A DNA stretch of 64,000 nt from Planktothrix sp. PCC 11201 (GTDB taxonomy: Bacteria; Cyanobacteriota; Cyanobacteriia; Cyanobacteriales; Microcoleaceae). The notes under the pieces are model-generated. The model was not told the DNA's origin, made no database searches, and was given only the letters and a program-made list of their open reading frames with translations. Positions 18,448-27,776 of the stretch are shown here, one piece after another; the first letter of the stretch is position 1; each line of letters opens with the position of its first letter. Location of the stretch: assembly GCF_900009135.1 (NCBI RefSeq), contig NZ_LT797710.1, forward strand, positions 45,806 through 109,805, in the 5' to 3' direction. The position numbers were made by a program, and so were the translations under genes.

Positions 18448-19866
18448 TTAAAGACCTAGTTCCGATGCTGTCTTGACTAAACCGGACTTGATTTTTAAAC
18501 TGGGTTCAATCAACAAGTCCACTACCCCAGTGCTACAGGAATCTTCATAGGGTTGAACTCGGAACATCCCAACATCAATACAGCGATCTAAATAAGTAAA
18601 TTCACCCTCTACAATACCAGAAACCCCCGCATTCAGGAAATACACATCTGGTGATAGTTGACATTCAAACTTAAATTTGATGGCAATGGTCGTTCCGGGT
18701 TCAATCTGTTTAATAGATTGAGATGTGGCTAAAAAGGAGGCTCCCGCTAATTCAAATCCACTTACGGTTTTAATTAACATTCCAAAGCGAACATGGGAGG
18801 CGAGTTTATCAAATTTCACGGAATAGGTGTAAATATAACTATTTCGAGCGACTAAATGATTTACGGTTTCACCCCCTAGGGTAATAATATGGGGTTCTAA
18901 AATTTCCGCCCCCCTGGAGGGATATTTAATCGGATGATCAGGAACTAATTTGGGATCAAAATAATCTTTATAATGTCCATTTTTTGTATTCCAAGAAGGT
19001 AGGACGGAGGGAGAGGCTGGGTTTTTAGGATGGGACTGATTTTTTTGGGCATCTTCTTCAATTTCCTCCGAAGGTTGGGAGGATTTACGGGTTAAATGTT
19101 GAATTTCATCTCGGATCATGATCATTTGATCCGCATCGGCATAGATCATTTTTTGATATTTAGAAATGATCATTTTAGGAGTATGTTCGAGTAATAATTC
19201 TCCCCGATCCATTAATACAGCCGAGTCACAGAGTTGAATAATTGAAGGGGCTGAATGGGAGACAAATAAAATGGTGCCACCCCGATCTTTGATTTCATGA
19301 ATTCGACTAAAACATTTGCGTTGAAAGGCTTCATCTCCAACGGATAAGGCTTCATCAACAATTAAAATATCAGGATCAACACTGGTAGCTACCGCAAATC
19401 CTAAACGGACATACATCCCGCTGGAATAGGTTTTGACGGGTTGATCAATAAAATCTCCAATATCAGCAAAAGCAGCAATACTATCAAATTTGGCTTCAAT
19501 TTCATGGGTTTTTAATCCCAATAATTGACCATTAAAAAATACATTTTGTCGCCCGGTAAATTCAGGATTAAACCCACTCCCGAGTTCTAATAGGGCGGAA
19601 ACTCGACCATTAACTTCCACGTCTCCTTGAGTTGGGGTTAAAGTTCCCACAATTATTTGTAATAGGGTACTTTTTCCCGAACCATTGCGACCGACAACCC
19701 CCAGGGTTTGGCCTTTCCAAACTTCTAAATTTATATCTTGCAATGCCCAAAAATTATGCGCCAGACTTTTTCCAGGCACAAAAACCTCCTTCAATCGATC
19801 CACCGGATGGCGATAACGTTTGAAGCATTTAGAGACGTGATTAACGGATATAGCAATTTCGGTCAT
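18448..19866 (-). CDS. Polysaccharide ABC exporter, ATP-binding subunit (Wzt/TagH-like)
   Basis: A 472-residue ATPase. The nucleotide-binding domain (residues ~1-245) has Walker A GRNGSGKSTLLQ, signature YSSGMYVRLGFA and Walker B ILIVDEALSVGD, typical of the O-antigen/teichoic acid exporters. A linker rich in charged residues leads to a C-terminal beta-sandwich domain (~320-450) like the Wzt domain that recognises the modified end of the glycan. That fits with the sulfotransferase and methyltransferase domains encoded next door, which could write such an end mark. The permease gene lies upstream with a gap of 66 bases. Confidence 0.9.
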   Translation of the reverse strand: MTEIAISVNHVSKCFKRYRHPVDRLKEVFVPGKSLAHNFWALQDINLEVWKGQTLGVVGRNGSGKSTLLQIIVGTLTPTQGDVEVNGRVSALLELGSGFNPEFTGRQNVFFNGQLLGLKTHEIEAKFDSIAAFADIGDFIDQPVKTYSSGMYVRLGFAVATSVDPDILIVDEALSVGDEAFQRKCFSRIHEIKDRGGTILFVSHSAPSIIQLCDSAVLMDRGELLLEHTPKMIISKYQKMIYADADQMIMIRDEIQHLTRKSSQPSEEIEEDAQKNQSHPKNPASPSVLPSWNTKNGHYKDYFDPKLVPDHPIKYPSRGAEILEPHIITLGGETVNHLVARNSYIYTYSVKFDKLASHVRFGMLIKTVSGFELAGASFLATSQSIKQIEPGTTIAIKFKFECQLSPDVYFLNAGVSGIVEGEFTYLDRCIDVGMFRVQPYEDSCSTGVVDLLIEPSLKIKSGLVKTASELGL

Positions 19867-19932
19867 TCGATGTTGATTTCCCGGTTTATCAGTGATCAGT
19901 TTGTGTGTGAGTTGTGTGAGGAACTGTCACCG

Positions 19933-20790
19933 CTACAAAACGTCAGCAAAGGCTGGACGCAACCGTCTATAAACCCATAGGCCCCCATAAAATATAACCA
20001 GGGCAATAATTGAGGATATGGCTAATTCTCCCCAATGTCTCATTTCCCCGACTAAAACTAAATCTCGATAGCTTTCTGAAAGTCCGGTAATGGGATTGCA
20101 CCAAACAATCCAAAATTGCCAGGATTCGGGAACTTTGGCAACGGGATATAAAATTGGTGTCACATAAAACCAAAGGTTTAAAATTACGCCTAAACTCTGG
20201 GGAATATCGCGTAGAAATACGGTTAATCCAGCTGTTAAGTAGCCTAACCCGGCGGTTAATAAAACTTGGGGTATCCAAACTAACGGCAGTAACCAAAGGG
20301 TGGGGTGGAGGATTTGAGAAGACAAGGCGGTTAAGCCAATTAAGGCTACTAAGCCAAAGGAGCTTTCAATAAAGGCGGAAAAAATCGGTACCAGGGGCAA
20401 TAATCCCAGGGGAAAAACCACCTTTTTGACTAAATTCGGCTGTCCAACGACGGAACTGGCGGCTTGAATTAATCCATTTGTGAAGGCAAACCAAGGAATT
20501 AAACCCGCAAATAGCCACAGGCCAAAGGCTAATTCGTTATCGGGAAACCCCTCAAGATTGAGTTTGACCTTGAGAACAATGGAAAAAACATAGGTATAAA
20601 TCAGCAGTTGGGACAGCTGATTCAACAGAGGCCAGAGGTTGCCAAGAATCGAACCTTTGTATCGTGCCTCTAAGTCCCTTCGGACTAATGTACTTAGCAG
20701 ATTCAGTTTGAGGGATAATCGGCTATTGACAAGCGACCATTGACTCCCACGCCCCGAAGTTCTGACAAAACCCTTGATTGACCGCAGCAA
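19933..20790 (-). CDS. Polysaccharide ABC exporter, permease subunit (Wzm/TagG-like)
   Basis: A 285-residue ABC-2 type permease with about six membrane segments. A short basic N-terminal part leads into LVRRDLEARYKGSILGNLWP, the amphipathic signature typical of Wzm and TagG proteins. The C-terminal region carries GLSESYRDLVL, another feature of the family. Together with the ATPase downstream it forms the inner-membrane exporter for an undecaprenyl-linked glycan. It is the first gene of the minus-strand export and assembly group. The start could be at a later codon, because the first ~25 residues are poorly characteristic. Confidence 0.88.
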   Translation of the reverse strand: MLRSIKGFVRTSGRGSQWSLVNSRLSLKLNLLSTLVRRDLEARYKGSILGNLWPLLNQLSQLLIYTYVFSIVLKVKLNLEGFPDNELAFGLWLFAGLIPWFAFTNGLIQAASSVVGQPNLVKKVVFPLGLLPLVPIFSAFIESSFGLVALIGLTALSSQILHPTLWLLPLVWIPQVLLTAGLGYLTAGLTVFLRDIPQSLGVILNLWFYVTPILYPVAKVPESWQFWIVWCNPITGLSESYRDLVLVGEMRHWGELAISSIIALVIFYGGLWVYRRLRPAFADVL

Positions 20791-20976
20791 TTTTTTCGTC
20801 CTCGTTCACTACACACACCATGATTTCAAGTTCACCACCTGACACAAAGAGCCAAGAAGACCTCAACCCTAAAGTCAACAGTGTTATCAGATATCCCGGC
20901 CAGAGGATTATTACTCCCAGATCTTGATCTTAATCAATCAGTGTGCCATACAAAGTGTCCAGAAAGCTAGTCCAAG

Positions 20977-21083
20977 AAGTAATTACGAATGGGGAATGGG
21001 GAATGGGGAATGGGGAATGGGGAATGGGGAATGGGGAATAGAAAGAGTTTACCTCCCCTGCTCCCCAGCCTCCCCCGCCTCTC
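20977..21083. repeat. Composite G-rich minisatellite (orientation A)
   Basis: Built from three parts: aattacgaat, about seven exact copies of ggggaat, then the linker agaaagagtttac and a C-rich tail of cctccccctg-type units. The same three parts in the same order occur in inverse orientation at 40482-40707, so this is a dispersed composite repeat. It ends four bases from the stop codon of the 40-residue membrane protein. The remaining sequence between 20791 and 20976 contains no recognisable gene. Confidence 0.8.
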
Positions 21084-21086
21084 TAA

Positions 21087-21209
21087 TTAATGAGCGGAAC
21101 CGTTACCATGGTAATCGTCGCTATTATAGAAGCCGTTTTTGGTTCCGAAGAACAGACAGCCCAGGGTAAAGAACACCGTTAATACGGTCAGGATTAATTT
21201 AATATCCAT
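21087..21209 (-). CDS. 40-residue single-pass membrane protein
   Basis: An ATG at 21209 opens a 40-codon frame. Residues 4-23 form one membrane helix (KLILTVLTVFFTLGCLFFGT) and the tail KNGFYNSDDYHGNGSAH is polar and probably exposed on one side. Codon use and the clear membrane-then-tail pattern look real, and the product resembles the very small subunits and assembly factors of cyanobacterial photosynthetic complexes. I cannot name it with certainty. It is divergent from the UPF0182 gene. Confidence 0.65.
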   Translation of the reverse strand: MDIKLILTVLTVFFTLGCLFFGTKNGFYNSDDYHGNGSAH

Positions 21210-21388
21210 TTTTGGTAATCAACTCCACTCAATACGCTTTTGATTGTAGACCGTTCTGAGTTGGCAGGTGTATAGCAAATCCGTAGTGAGAGTTTTAATA
21301 TTCTATCCCGGGGTTTGTTTAAATTCAGAATTTAGGTTTGATCAGTTACAATAAAACCCGAGGCTTTCTCATTGATTAATTGAATCTC

Positions 21389-24300
21389 ATGCTGAGAAAA
21401 AATTTGTTTTTTAAAGTGATCTTAGTGGGATTGAGTTTAGGATTTATTCTGGATCTCACCGCTAAGTTCTGGGGAGAGTTTATTTGGTTTGAAGAAGTTA
21501 ATTATTTGTCGGTTTTTCAAGGACGATTACTGATAGAAGTTGGGTTGGCTCTACTGGGTTTATTAATAACTGTGGCTTGGTTAATGGGGAATTTAGTGAT
21601 AGCTCGACGCTATCGATATTTGTCTCAAGATTTACAAAATAAACCTCCCGATCATCTTTTTGATTTATCTCATCAGAATTTACCTCGATTTTCCTTGGGA
21701 TTACCTTCGCTTCTAATGCTGGTGATGGGTTTCTCCCTGTTGCTGGGTTTGATTATTATTCATTATAGCCAGATTTTTATTAGTTATTGGCATTGGGATT
21801 CGAGTCAACCTCTATTTTCTAAACTTCCGGCTCAGTTTGAACCTCAAATTTTTGAGCAATGGATTAAAAATTTTAAAGACTACAGTTGGAAAATACCTGT
21901 TTTAGTAATTTTAGTAATTTCTATTCTCTGGAATTCTTTAATTGTTTTTAGTTTTATTGCTTTAATCTTTGGTTTTGGATTTAGCTTATTATTATCAAGT
22001 CATTGGGCAAATTTCTTGCAATATTTTTATCCTACTTCTTTTAACCAAGTCGAACCCTTATTAAATCGAGATATTAGCTTTTATATTTTTAGTCTTCCCA
22101 TTGCCCACCTGTTAGAATTTTGGGTAATTGGATTGTTTTCAGTTAGTTTTATTACTTGTAGTTTAATATATTTACTATCTGGAAATAGTCTCAGTCAAGG
22201 ACGATTCCCAAGTTTTTCCCAACCCCAGCAACGTCACCTGCACGGACTAGCGGGGCTTTTAATGTTTAGTTGTGCGATGCGGTATTGGTTAGCTCGTTAT
22301 GAACTTTTATACTCCACCCAGGGGGTTGTATTTGGGGCAGATTTTACCGATATCAATGTATTAAAACCTGGTTATTTATTGTTATCTATAATTGCTCTAT
22401 TTCTTTCTGTTTTTCTAATCTGGCAATCTCTTTTTTCGGTCAAAAAAGTCAGACCATATATTGATATTTTTTTAAGAAAAATAGGGGTACTATCTCTAAT
22501 TAAAAACCGAAATTCACGCCGAGATAAATTATTCGCAGATAGCTATTCCCTTAGAGTAATATTTACTTGGTATTTAGGGCTGAGTCTTCTAGTGGTAAGT
22601 ATTATTCCCAATTTGGTTCAACAGTTTATTGTTCAACCCAACGAATTAGAGCGAGAATTACCTTATATTAAACACAGTATTAAGTATACTCGCCAAGGCT
22701 TTAATTTAGATAAAATCAATGTTGAAACTTTTGATCCCAATGCTAAATTAAGTTATACCGATATTCAAAATAATAATTTAACCATCGATAATATTCGTCT
22801 TTGGGATAAACGACCGTTATTACAAACAAATCGTCAATTACAACAAATTCGTCTTTATTATGAATTTTCCGATGCTGATTATGATCGATATTCCATTTTA
22901 CCCGATAAATTTTTAGGAAAGTTTAATACGGGTTTACAAAAACAACAGGTACTGATCGCCCCTCGGGAATTAAATTATGAATTAGTGCCGGAAAAAGCCA
23001 AGACTTGGGTTAATGAGCATTTGGTTTATACTCATGGTTATGGTTTTACCCTTTCTCCAGTCAATCGGGTGGCTGAGGGCGGTCTCCCTGAATTTTTTGT
23101 TAAAAATATTGGCGCTGATCCCCAATTAGATCCCGATACCACCTTAGAAGTTTCTCCTCGAATTAAAAATATTATTCCGATTGGTAAACCTCGACTTTAT
23201 TACGGTTTATTGACTAATACTCAAATCATGACTTCTACTCAGGTCAAAGAACTGGATTTTCCCTTGGGCAATGAGAATGTTTATAATATCTATGATGGTG
23301 AGGGTGGCATTATCATTGGCACCGGATGGAAACGGTTTTTATTTGCCTATTATTTAAAAAATTGGCAAATGCTATTTACCGATAACTTCACCCCCGAAAC
23401 TAAGTTATTATTTCGGCGTAATATCTTAGAAAGGGTAAAGGCGATCGCTCCTTTTCTCCATTATGATAGTAACCCCTATCTTGTGGTTGCTGACTCTAAT
23501 TTCCCATCCGTAGATCATAATTATTTATATTGGATGATTGATGCTTATACCACCAGTAATATGTACCCCTATTCCGATCCCGAAGGGGCGGGATTTAACT
23601 ATATTAGAAATTCGGTTAAAGTAATTGTTGATGCTTATAACGGTAAGGTGAAGTTCTATTCATTAGAGGAAGATAAAGATCCCATCATATCCACACTAAA
23701 ACAGGTTTTTCCTGATTTGTTTAATTCTATTGAAGAAATGCCTATTACCCTGCGTCAACATATTCGCTATCCCCTTGATTTATTTAGTGTTCAATCTCAA
23801 CATTTACTCACTTATCACATGAGTGATCCGATTGTTTTTTATAATCGGGAAGACCTCTGGCGGGTTCCAGTAGAAATTTATGCGAGTAAACAACAACCCA
23901 TGGAACCCTATTATTTAATCATGCGATTACCGACGGAAAAAACCGAGGAATTTATGCTGCTGCTGCCCTTTACTCCTGCTAGTCGGAATAACTTAGTCGC
24001 CTGGTTAGCGGCTCGCTCTGATCTCGAACATTATGGCAGTTTACTATTATATCGTTTCCCCAAACAACGCCTGATTTTTGGGCCGGAACAGGTAGAAGCT
24101 TTAATTAACCAAGAACCCGAAATTTCTGAGCAGATTTCCCTCTGGAGTCGTCAAGGTTCCCGGGTAATTCAAGGCAATTTATTAGTAATTCCCATTGAAC
24201 AATCCCTACTTTATGTTGAACCTTTATATTTAGAGGCAGAGGAAAATAGTTTACCGACCTTAGTTAGAGTAATTGTTGCTAGTGAAAACCGAGTTGTGAT

Positions 24301-24400
24301 GCGACCAACCTTAGAAGAAGCATTAAGAGACATCTTTCAAGTCCCACCGATTCAACCCTCTGCTCCCCTAAATTTATCCCAACCAAAGCCAGTTAAATAA
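21389..24400 (+). CDS. UPF0182 family membrane protein
   Basis: A protein of about 1003 residues with around seven hydrophobic segments in the first ~440 residues (for example VILVGLSLGFILDL near the start and YLGLSLLVVSIIPNLVQQF near 400) and a large soluble C-terminal part. This matches UPF0182, a widespread family of unknown function. Motifs such as TPASRNNLVAWLAARSD and ADSNFPSVDHNYLYWMIDAY are typical of the soluble part. I prefer the ATG at 21389; a TTG at 21380 would add three residues, and neither start has a strong ribosome binding site. The 3' end is convergent with nadE, seven bases apart. Confidence 0.85.
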   Translation: MLRKNLFFKVILVGLSLGFILDLTAKFWGEFIWFEEVNYLSVFQGRLLIEVGLALLGLLITVAWLMGNLVIARRYRYLSQDLQNKPPDHLFDLSHQNLPRFSLGLPSLLMLVMGFSLLLGLIIIHYSQIFISYWHWDSSQPLFSKLPAQFEPQIFEQWIKNFKDYSWKIPVLVILVISILWNSLIVFSFIALIFGFGFSLLLSSHWANFLQYFYPTSFNQVEPLLNRDISFYIFSLPIAHLLEFWVIGLFSVSFITCSLIYLLSGNSLSQGRFPSFSQPQQRHLHGLAGLLMFSCAMRYWLARYELLYSTQGVVFGADFTDINVLKPGYLLLSIIALFLSVFLIWQSLFSVKKVRPYIDIFLRKIGVLSLIKNRNSRRDKLFADSYSLRVIFTWYLGLSLLVVSIIPNLVQQFIVQPNELERELPYIKHSIKYTRQGFNLDKINVETFDPNAKLSYTDIQNNNLTIDNIRLWDKRPLLQTNRQLQQIRLYYEFSDADYDRYSILPDKFLGKFNTGLQKQQVLIAPRELNYELVPEKAKTWVNEHLVYTHGYGFTLSPVNRVAEGGLPEFFVKNIGADPQLDPDTTLEVSPRIKNIIPIGKPRLYYGLLTNTQIMTSTQVKELDFPLGNENVYNIYDGEGGIIIGTGWKRFLFAYYLKNWQMLFTDNFTPETKLLFRRNILERVKAIAPFLHYDSNPYLVVADSNFPSVDHNYLYWMIDAYTTSNMYPYSDPEGAGFNYIRNSVKVIVDAYNGKVKFYSLEEDKDPIISTLKQVFPDLFNSIEEMPITLRQHIRYPLDLFSVQSQHLLTYHMSDPIVFYNREDLWRVPVEIYASKQQPMEPYYLIMRLPTEKTEEFMLLLPFTPASRNNLVAWLAARSDLEHYGSLLLYRFPKQRLIFGPEQVEALINQEPEISEQISLWSRQGSRVIQGNLLVIPIEQSLLYVEPLYLEAEENSLPTLVRVIVASENRVVMRPTLEEALRDIFQVPPIQPSAPLNLSQPKPVK

Positions 24401-24407
24401 AGAGGGA

Positions 24408-26102
24408 TTACCAATAAATCCCTTTAGCAATGGGCATTCTCCATCCAGTTCCAAAAGCGCGATCGCTAATTTTTAATCCCGGGGCTGCTTGACGACGTTT
24501 AAATTCTGCTATCATCACTAATTTAATCACTTTCTGAACCACCAATTCTTGATGTCCTGCTTCCACAATTTCAGCTAAGGATTGATGTTTTTCAATTAAA
24601 CGATATAAAATATCATCTAAAATTTCATAAGGGGGTAAAGAATCTTGATCGACTTGTCCGGGTTTAAGTTCTGCGCTGGGTGGCTTTGTTAATATATGAT
24701 CAGGAATGATTTCTTTGCCATGATATTGATTAAACCAAGAACACAAGGAATAAACCCTGGTTTTAGGCACATCGGCAATTACCGCTAATCCCCCATTCAT
24801 ATCCCCATATAAGGTACAATATCCTACCGCCATTTCTGATTTATTCCCTGTAGTTAATAGCAAATGTCCGAATTTATTAGAAACCGCCATTAATAGTGTG
24901 CCTCGGATGCGAGATTGCAGGTTTTCTTCTGCTAACCCAAAGGAGGTTCCTGCAAAGATCGGATCTAGGGTTTGATCAAAGGTTTTCATTAAATCCTCAA
25001 TGGGTAAAGTTTGGGTTTGTATTCCTAAATTATTGGCTAATTCTAAGGCATCTTGAATCGAATGATCGGAACTATATGGAGAGGGCATTAACACCCCTAA
25101 AACCTTTTCTTTGCCTAATGCTTCCGTTGCGATCGCAGCGACTAAAGCCGAATCAATTCCGCCACTTAAACCTAAAATAACTTGAGAAAATCCACACTTA
25201 TGCACATAATCTTTTACGCCTAAAACCAACGCTAACCAAATTTCTTGATCCTGACTTTCAATTAAGTTTATTTGCTGGTTTTGGTCAGAAACAGCAATTA
25301 AATCTTGTGTATTTGGGTCAAATTCTATAATTTCAAAATCCGTATCAAAAGGTTTTAAACTTAATATTTTATCACCATTTTTATTAAATGCAAAACTACA
25401 GCCATCAAAAATTAAATCATCATTTCCCCCCACTTGATTCGCATACAAAATGGGAATATTATACCGTTTTGCACTATGACTAATTAAAGATTGTCTGAAC
25501 TTCTGTTTCCCCACTTGATAGGGAGAAGCCGATAAATTAACGACTAAATCTATATTTTTTTCTACTAATTCTGCTAAAGGATTACAAGCATAATTACGCT
25601 TACCCCAAAATGATTCATCATTCCATAAATCCTCACAAATTGTTACCCCAATTTTAATCCTTTCTCCAGAATTTTCTAAAATAAAAAAATCACTTTCTAA
25701 CCCCGGTTCAAAATATCGATCTTCATCAAAAACATCATAGGTCGGTAATAATCGCTTCTGAAAATACTGTTTAATTTCACCCTGTTCTAATAAGGCTGCA
25801 CTGTTATAAATCGGGTTTCCCCCATTTTTTTGATAGTCTAAATTGGGTTCAACTGTTCCTACTAATACCGCAATTCCTGGCGGTAAATCTCTTGCTAATT
25901 GCTCTAACTTTTCCGTTGCTGCTTGAATAAAACTGGGACGAATTAATAAATCTCTGGGAGGATATCCTGTTAAGGATAATTCTGTTGTTAATAACAAATC
26001 ACATCCGGCGGCCAAGGCTTTTTCTGCTGCTTCTAATATCCGTTGGGCGTTTCCCGTTAAGTCTCCAACGGTGGGGTTAAGTTGAGCGATCGCAATTTTC
26101 AT
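24408..26102 (-). CDS. nadE: NAD+ synthetase, glutamine-hydrolysing
   Basis: A 564-residue two-domain enzyme that makes NAD+ from deamido-NAD+, ATP and glutamine. The N-terminal nitrilase-type glutaminase (residues 1 to ~270) shows E in TTELSLTGYPPRD and C in VTICEDLWND. The C-terminal synthetase has the ATP pyrophosphatase loop LGLSGGIDSALVAA. I start at the ATG at 26102 (MKIAIAQLNPTVGD), the usual N-terminus; a TTG-initiated extension of six residues to 26120 is less likely. It lies downstream of ccmO on the same strand but after a gap of about 115 bases. Quinolinate synthase (nadA) of the same pathway is also in this window. Confidence 0.93.
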   Translation of the reverse strand: MKIAIAQLNPTVGDLTGNAQRILEAAEKALAAGCDLLLTTELSLTGYPPRDLLIRPSFIQAATEKLEQLARDLPPGIAVLVGTVEPNLDYQKNGGNPIYNSAALLEQGEIKQYFQKRLLPTYDVFDEDRYFEPGLESDFFILENSGERIKIGVTICEDLWNDESFWGKRNYACNPLAELVEKNIDLVVNLSASPYQVGKQKFRQSLISHSAKRYNIPILYANQVGGNDDLIFDGCSFAFNKNGDKILSLKPFDTDFEIIEFDPNTQDLIAVSDQNQQINLIESQDQEIWLALVLGVKDYVHKCGFSQVILGLSGGIDSALVAAIATEALGKEKVLGVLMPSPYSSDHSIQDALELANNLGIQTQTLPIEDLMKTFDQTLDPIFAGTSFGLAEENLQSRIRGTLLMAVSNKFGHLLLTTGNKSEMAVGYCTLYGDMNGGLAVIADVPKTRVYSLCSWFNQYHGKEIIPDHILTKPPSAELKPGQVDQDSLPPYEILDDILYRLIEKHQSLAEIVEAGHQELVVQKVIKLVMIAEFKRRQAAPGLKISDRAFGTGWRMPIAKGIYW

Positions 26103-26218
26103 GCTTGAGTATGACATCAATTAAACTGACTTAAATTATTGCAAACCCACCCTAAAAAATCAGAAAAAGACAACCTCTGCACCGCCCCCATAGTCGATCA
26201 AAATTATGATATTAAAAT

Positions 26219-26983
26219 CTATAAGTATTCTTCTTGAGCCGGAGTGGGTAACTTTTGTAAATCGGGGATTTCCACCAGTTCTTTCTCCTGTTCCTTCACA
26301 CTAATTGGAACCCTCAAAGGTTGACGCTGCTCTAACCAACAACTGGCTAAAGGTAAGGTTTGATCCAAATCTTCCAAAGGTCGAGGAATGACCATTACAG
26401 CGTTTAACTCCCCAATCCGTTCGGCTTCAAACATTCCCGCCTCTATCGCCATCGCCACATCGGACACAGGGCCCCGAATAATCACCGTACACAACCCCGC
26501 CCCAATCCGTTCATAAGACATCAGGCTCACATCCGCCGCCTTCAACATGGCATCCGCCGCTCCCACCATCGCCGGAAATCCCCTAGTTTCAAGTAACCCC
26601 ACCGCCTGATTACTTAAACGATGACCCGCCCCATTGGTTAGATTGGATAACCGCGAACTAATCGGAAGCACCAGTTCTAAATTTGGAAAGGGTCGAGGAA
26701 TTACTAAGCTAGAAATAAATTGACCAAACTGTTTAGCCGTTTGCTCCCCTGTTTCCACAGCCAAACGCACCTCAGAAATTTTTCCCCGCACAATTGCCGT
26801 GCAGTGTCCCCCCCCAATTTTTTCATAGCCCACTAAATGAACCCCGGCGGACTTCAACATCATATCCGCCGTTCCCACAATCGCCGGGAAGCTCTGGGTG
26901 GAAACTAAACCCAAAGCCATATCTCTAAAATCGGTCTGGTTTGACCGTTCAGAATGGCCGGAATTCCGTCTGTTTGCGTCCAT
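26219..26983 (-). CDS. ccmO: Carboxysome shell protein CcmO (tandem BMC domains)
   Basis: A 254-residue protein with two bacterial microcompartment domains, residues ~22-105 (ALGLVSTQSFPAIVGTADMM) and ~125-208 (AVGLLETRGFPAMVGAADAM), joined by a short linker and followed by a ~45-residue acidic tail. Tandem BMC domains with this arrangement define CcmO, which is needed to close the shell around the beta-carboxysome core. The gene starts seven bases after ccmN and is the last gene of the carboxysome operon. Confidence 0.92.
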   Translation of the reverse strand: MDANRRNSGHSERSNQTDFRDMALGLVSTQSFPAIVGTADMMLKSAGVHLVGYEKIGGGHCTAIVRGKISEVRLAVETGEQTAKQFGQFISSLVIPRPFPNLELVLPISSRLSNLTNGAGHRLSNQAVGLLETRGFPAMVGAADAMLKAADVSLMSYERIGAGLCTVIIRGPVSDVAMAIEAGMFEAERIGELNAVMVIPRPLEDLDQTLPLASCWLEQRQPLRVPISVKEQEKELVEIPDLQKLPTPAQEEYL

Positions 26984-26989
26984 TTTTAA

Positions 26990-27715
26990 TTATTCCGATA
27001 GATGGGAATTATTGAAGGCTTTGCGATGGGGAAGCAAGGTATCTAATAACTGACTCAGATGTTCTTTTCCATAGATTACCGGAGGAAGGGGCCCAGATGA
27101 CAGTTCCGAGGATACTGGAGACTGGGGAACCAGAGCCGTTTCCTCCGATTTTTCTGGGTTAGAGGGGACAACCGTTTCCGGTTCAGCCGGAGTGGGCGGA
27201 ATATCGGACGGTTGAGCCGGGATTTCCTCCAATACCGGGGTAATCTCTGGTTCAGAGGTAGGGGATACCCAGTCTAAAACTGGAGCAGGCTCCTCAAACC
27301 AGGGAGACATGATCGCGGGTTCTGGAGTCAATTCCGGTGGCGGAGATACCTGTTGGGGTTCTAATACACGAGAGTGATCCCCAATTAGAGATCTCGCGGC
27401 AACAACTTGTTGAGGTGCAATAGAACTCTGCAAGATCGTTGTTTCTGAACCAATACAGGCGTTTTCCCCCAGGGTTCCTGCCCCTAGAATCAACACCCCC
27501 GAACCCAAGACCACACCTGTCTCTATCTCTAGGATACCTTGGTAAACCTGAATAATCACCCCCCGCCCGATACAAACTCCCGCAGCGATCCGAAGCTGAC
27601 CATCGGCTGCCGCTTGTAGGATCACCCCGGGTGCTAGGGTAGCCCCGGGATCAATTGTGACATCGCCACTCACATAAACATCTAGGTTTAGGAGTTGCGG
27701 TGGCGATATTTTCAT
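26990..27715 (-). CDS. ccmN: Carboxysome adaptor protein CcmN
   Basis: I start at the ATG at 27715 (MKISPPQLLNLD), giving 241 residues. The open frame runs on to 27787, but the extra 24 codons are part of the right end of the IsrB element. The N-terminal half is a left-handed beta-helix of hexapeptides. A proline-rich linker leads to the C-terminal encapsulation peptide, amphipathic helix VIYGKEHLSQLLDTLLPH, which binds the shell, while the helix domain binds CcmM. The IsrB element ends only about 10-20 bases before this start codon, so the original leader and ribosome binding site may have been changed. Confidence 0.9.
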   Translation of the reverse strand: MKISPPQLLNLDVYVSGDVTIDPGATLAPGVILQAAADGQLRIAAGVCIGRGVIIQVYQGILEIETGVVLGSGVLILGAGTLGENACIGSETTILQSSIAPQQVVAARSLIGDHSRVLEPQQVSPPPELTPEPAIMSPWFEEPAPVLDWVSPTSEPEITPVLEEIPAQPSDIPPTPAEPETVVPSNPEKSEETALVPQSPVSSELSSGPLPPVIYGKEHLSQLLDTLLPHRKAFNNSHLSE

Positions 27716-27736
27716 CGAAAAACTGGGTTTGAAACC

Positions 27737-27762
27737 CCGTCCTTTAGCGAAGTGAAGGACGG
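27737..27762 (-). terminator. Right-end hairpin of the IsrB element
   Basis: An 8-bp perfect stem, ccgtcctt (minus strand) with aaggacgg, and a 10-base loop, 14 bases after the isrB stop. It is followed by ggggtttcaaaccc. This is the usual look of an IS200/IS605 right end and may also weaken read-through into ccmN and ccmO. Confidence 0.7.
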
Positions 27763-27776
27763 CTTTACACAATCTT

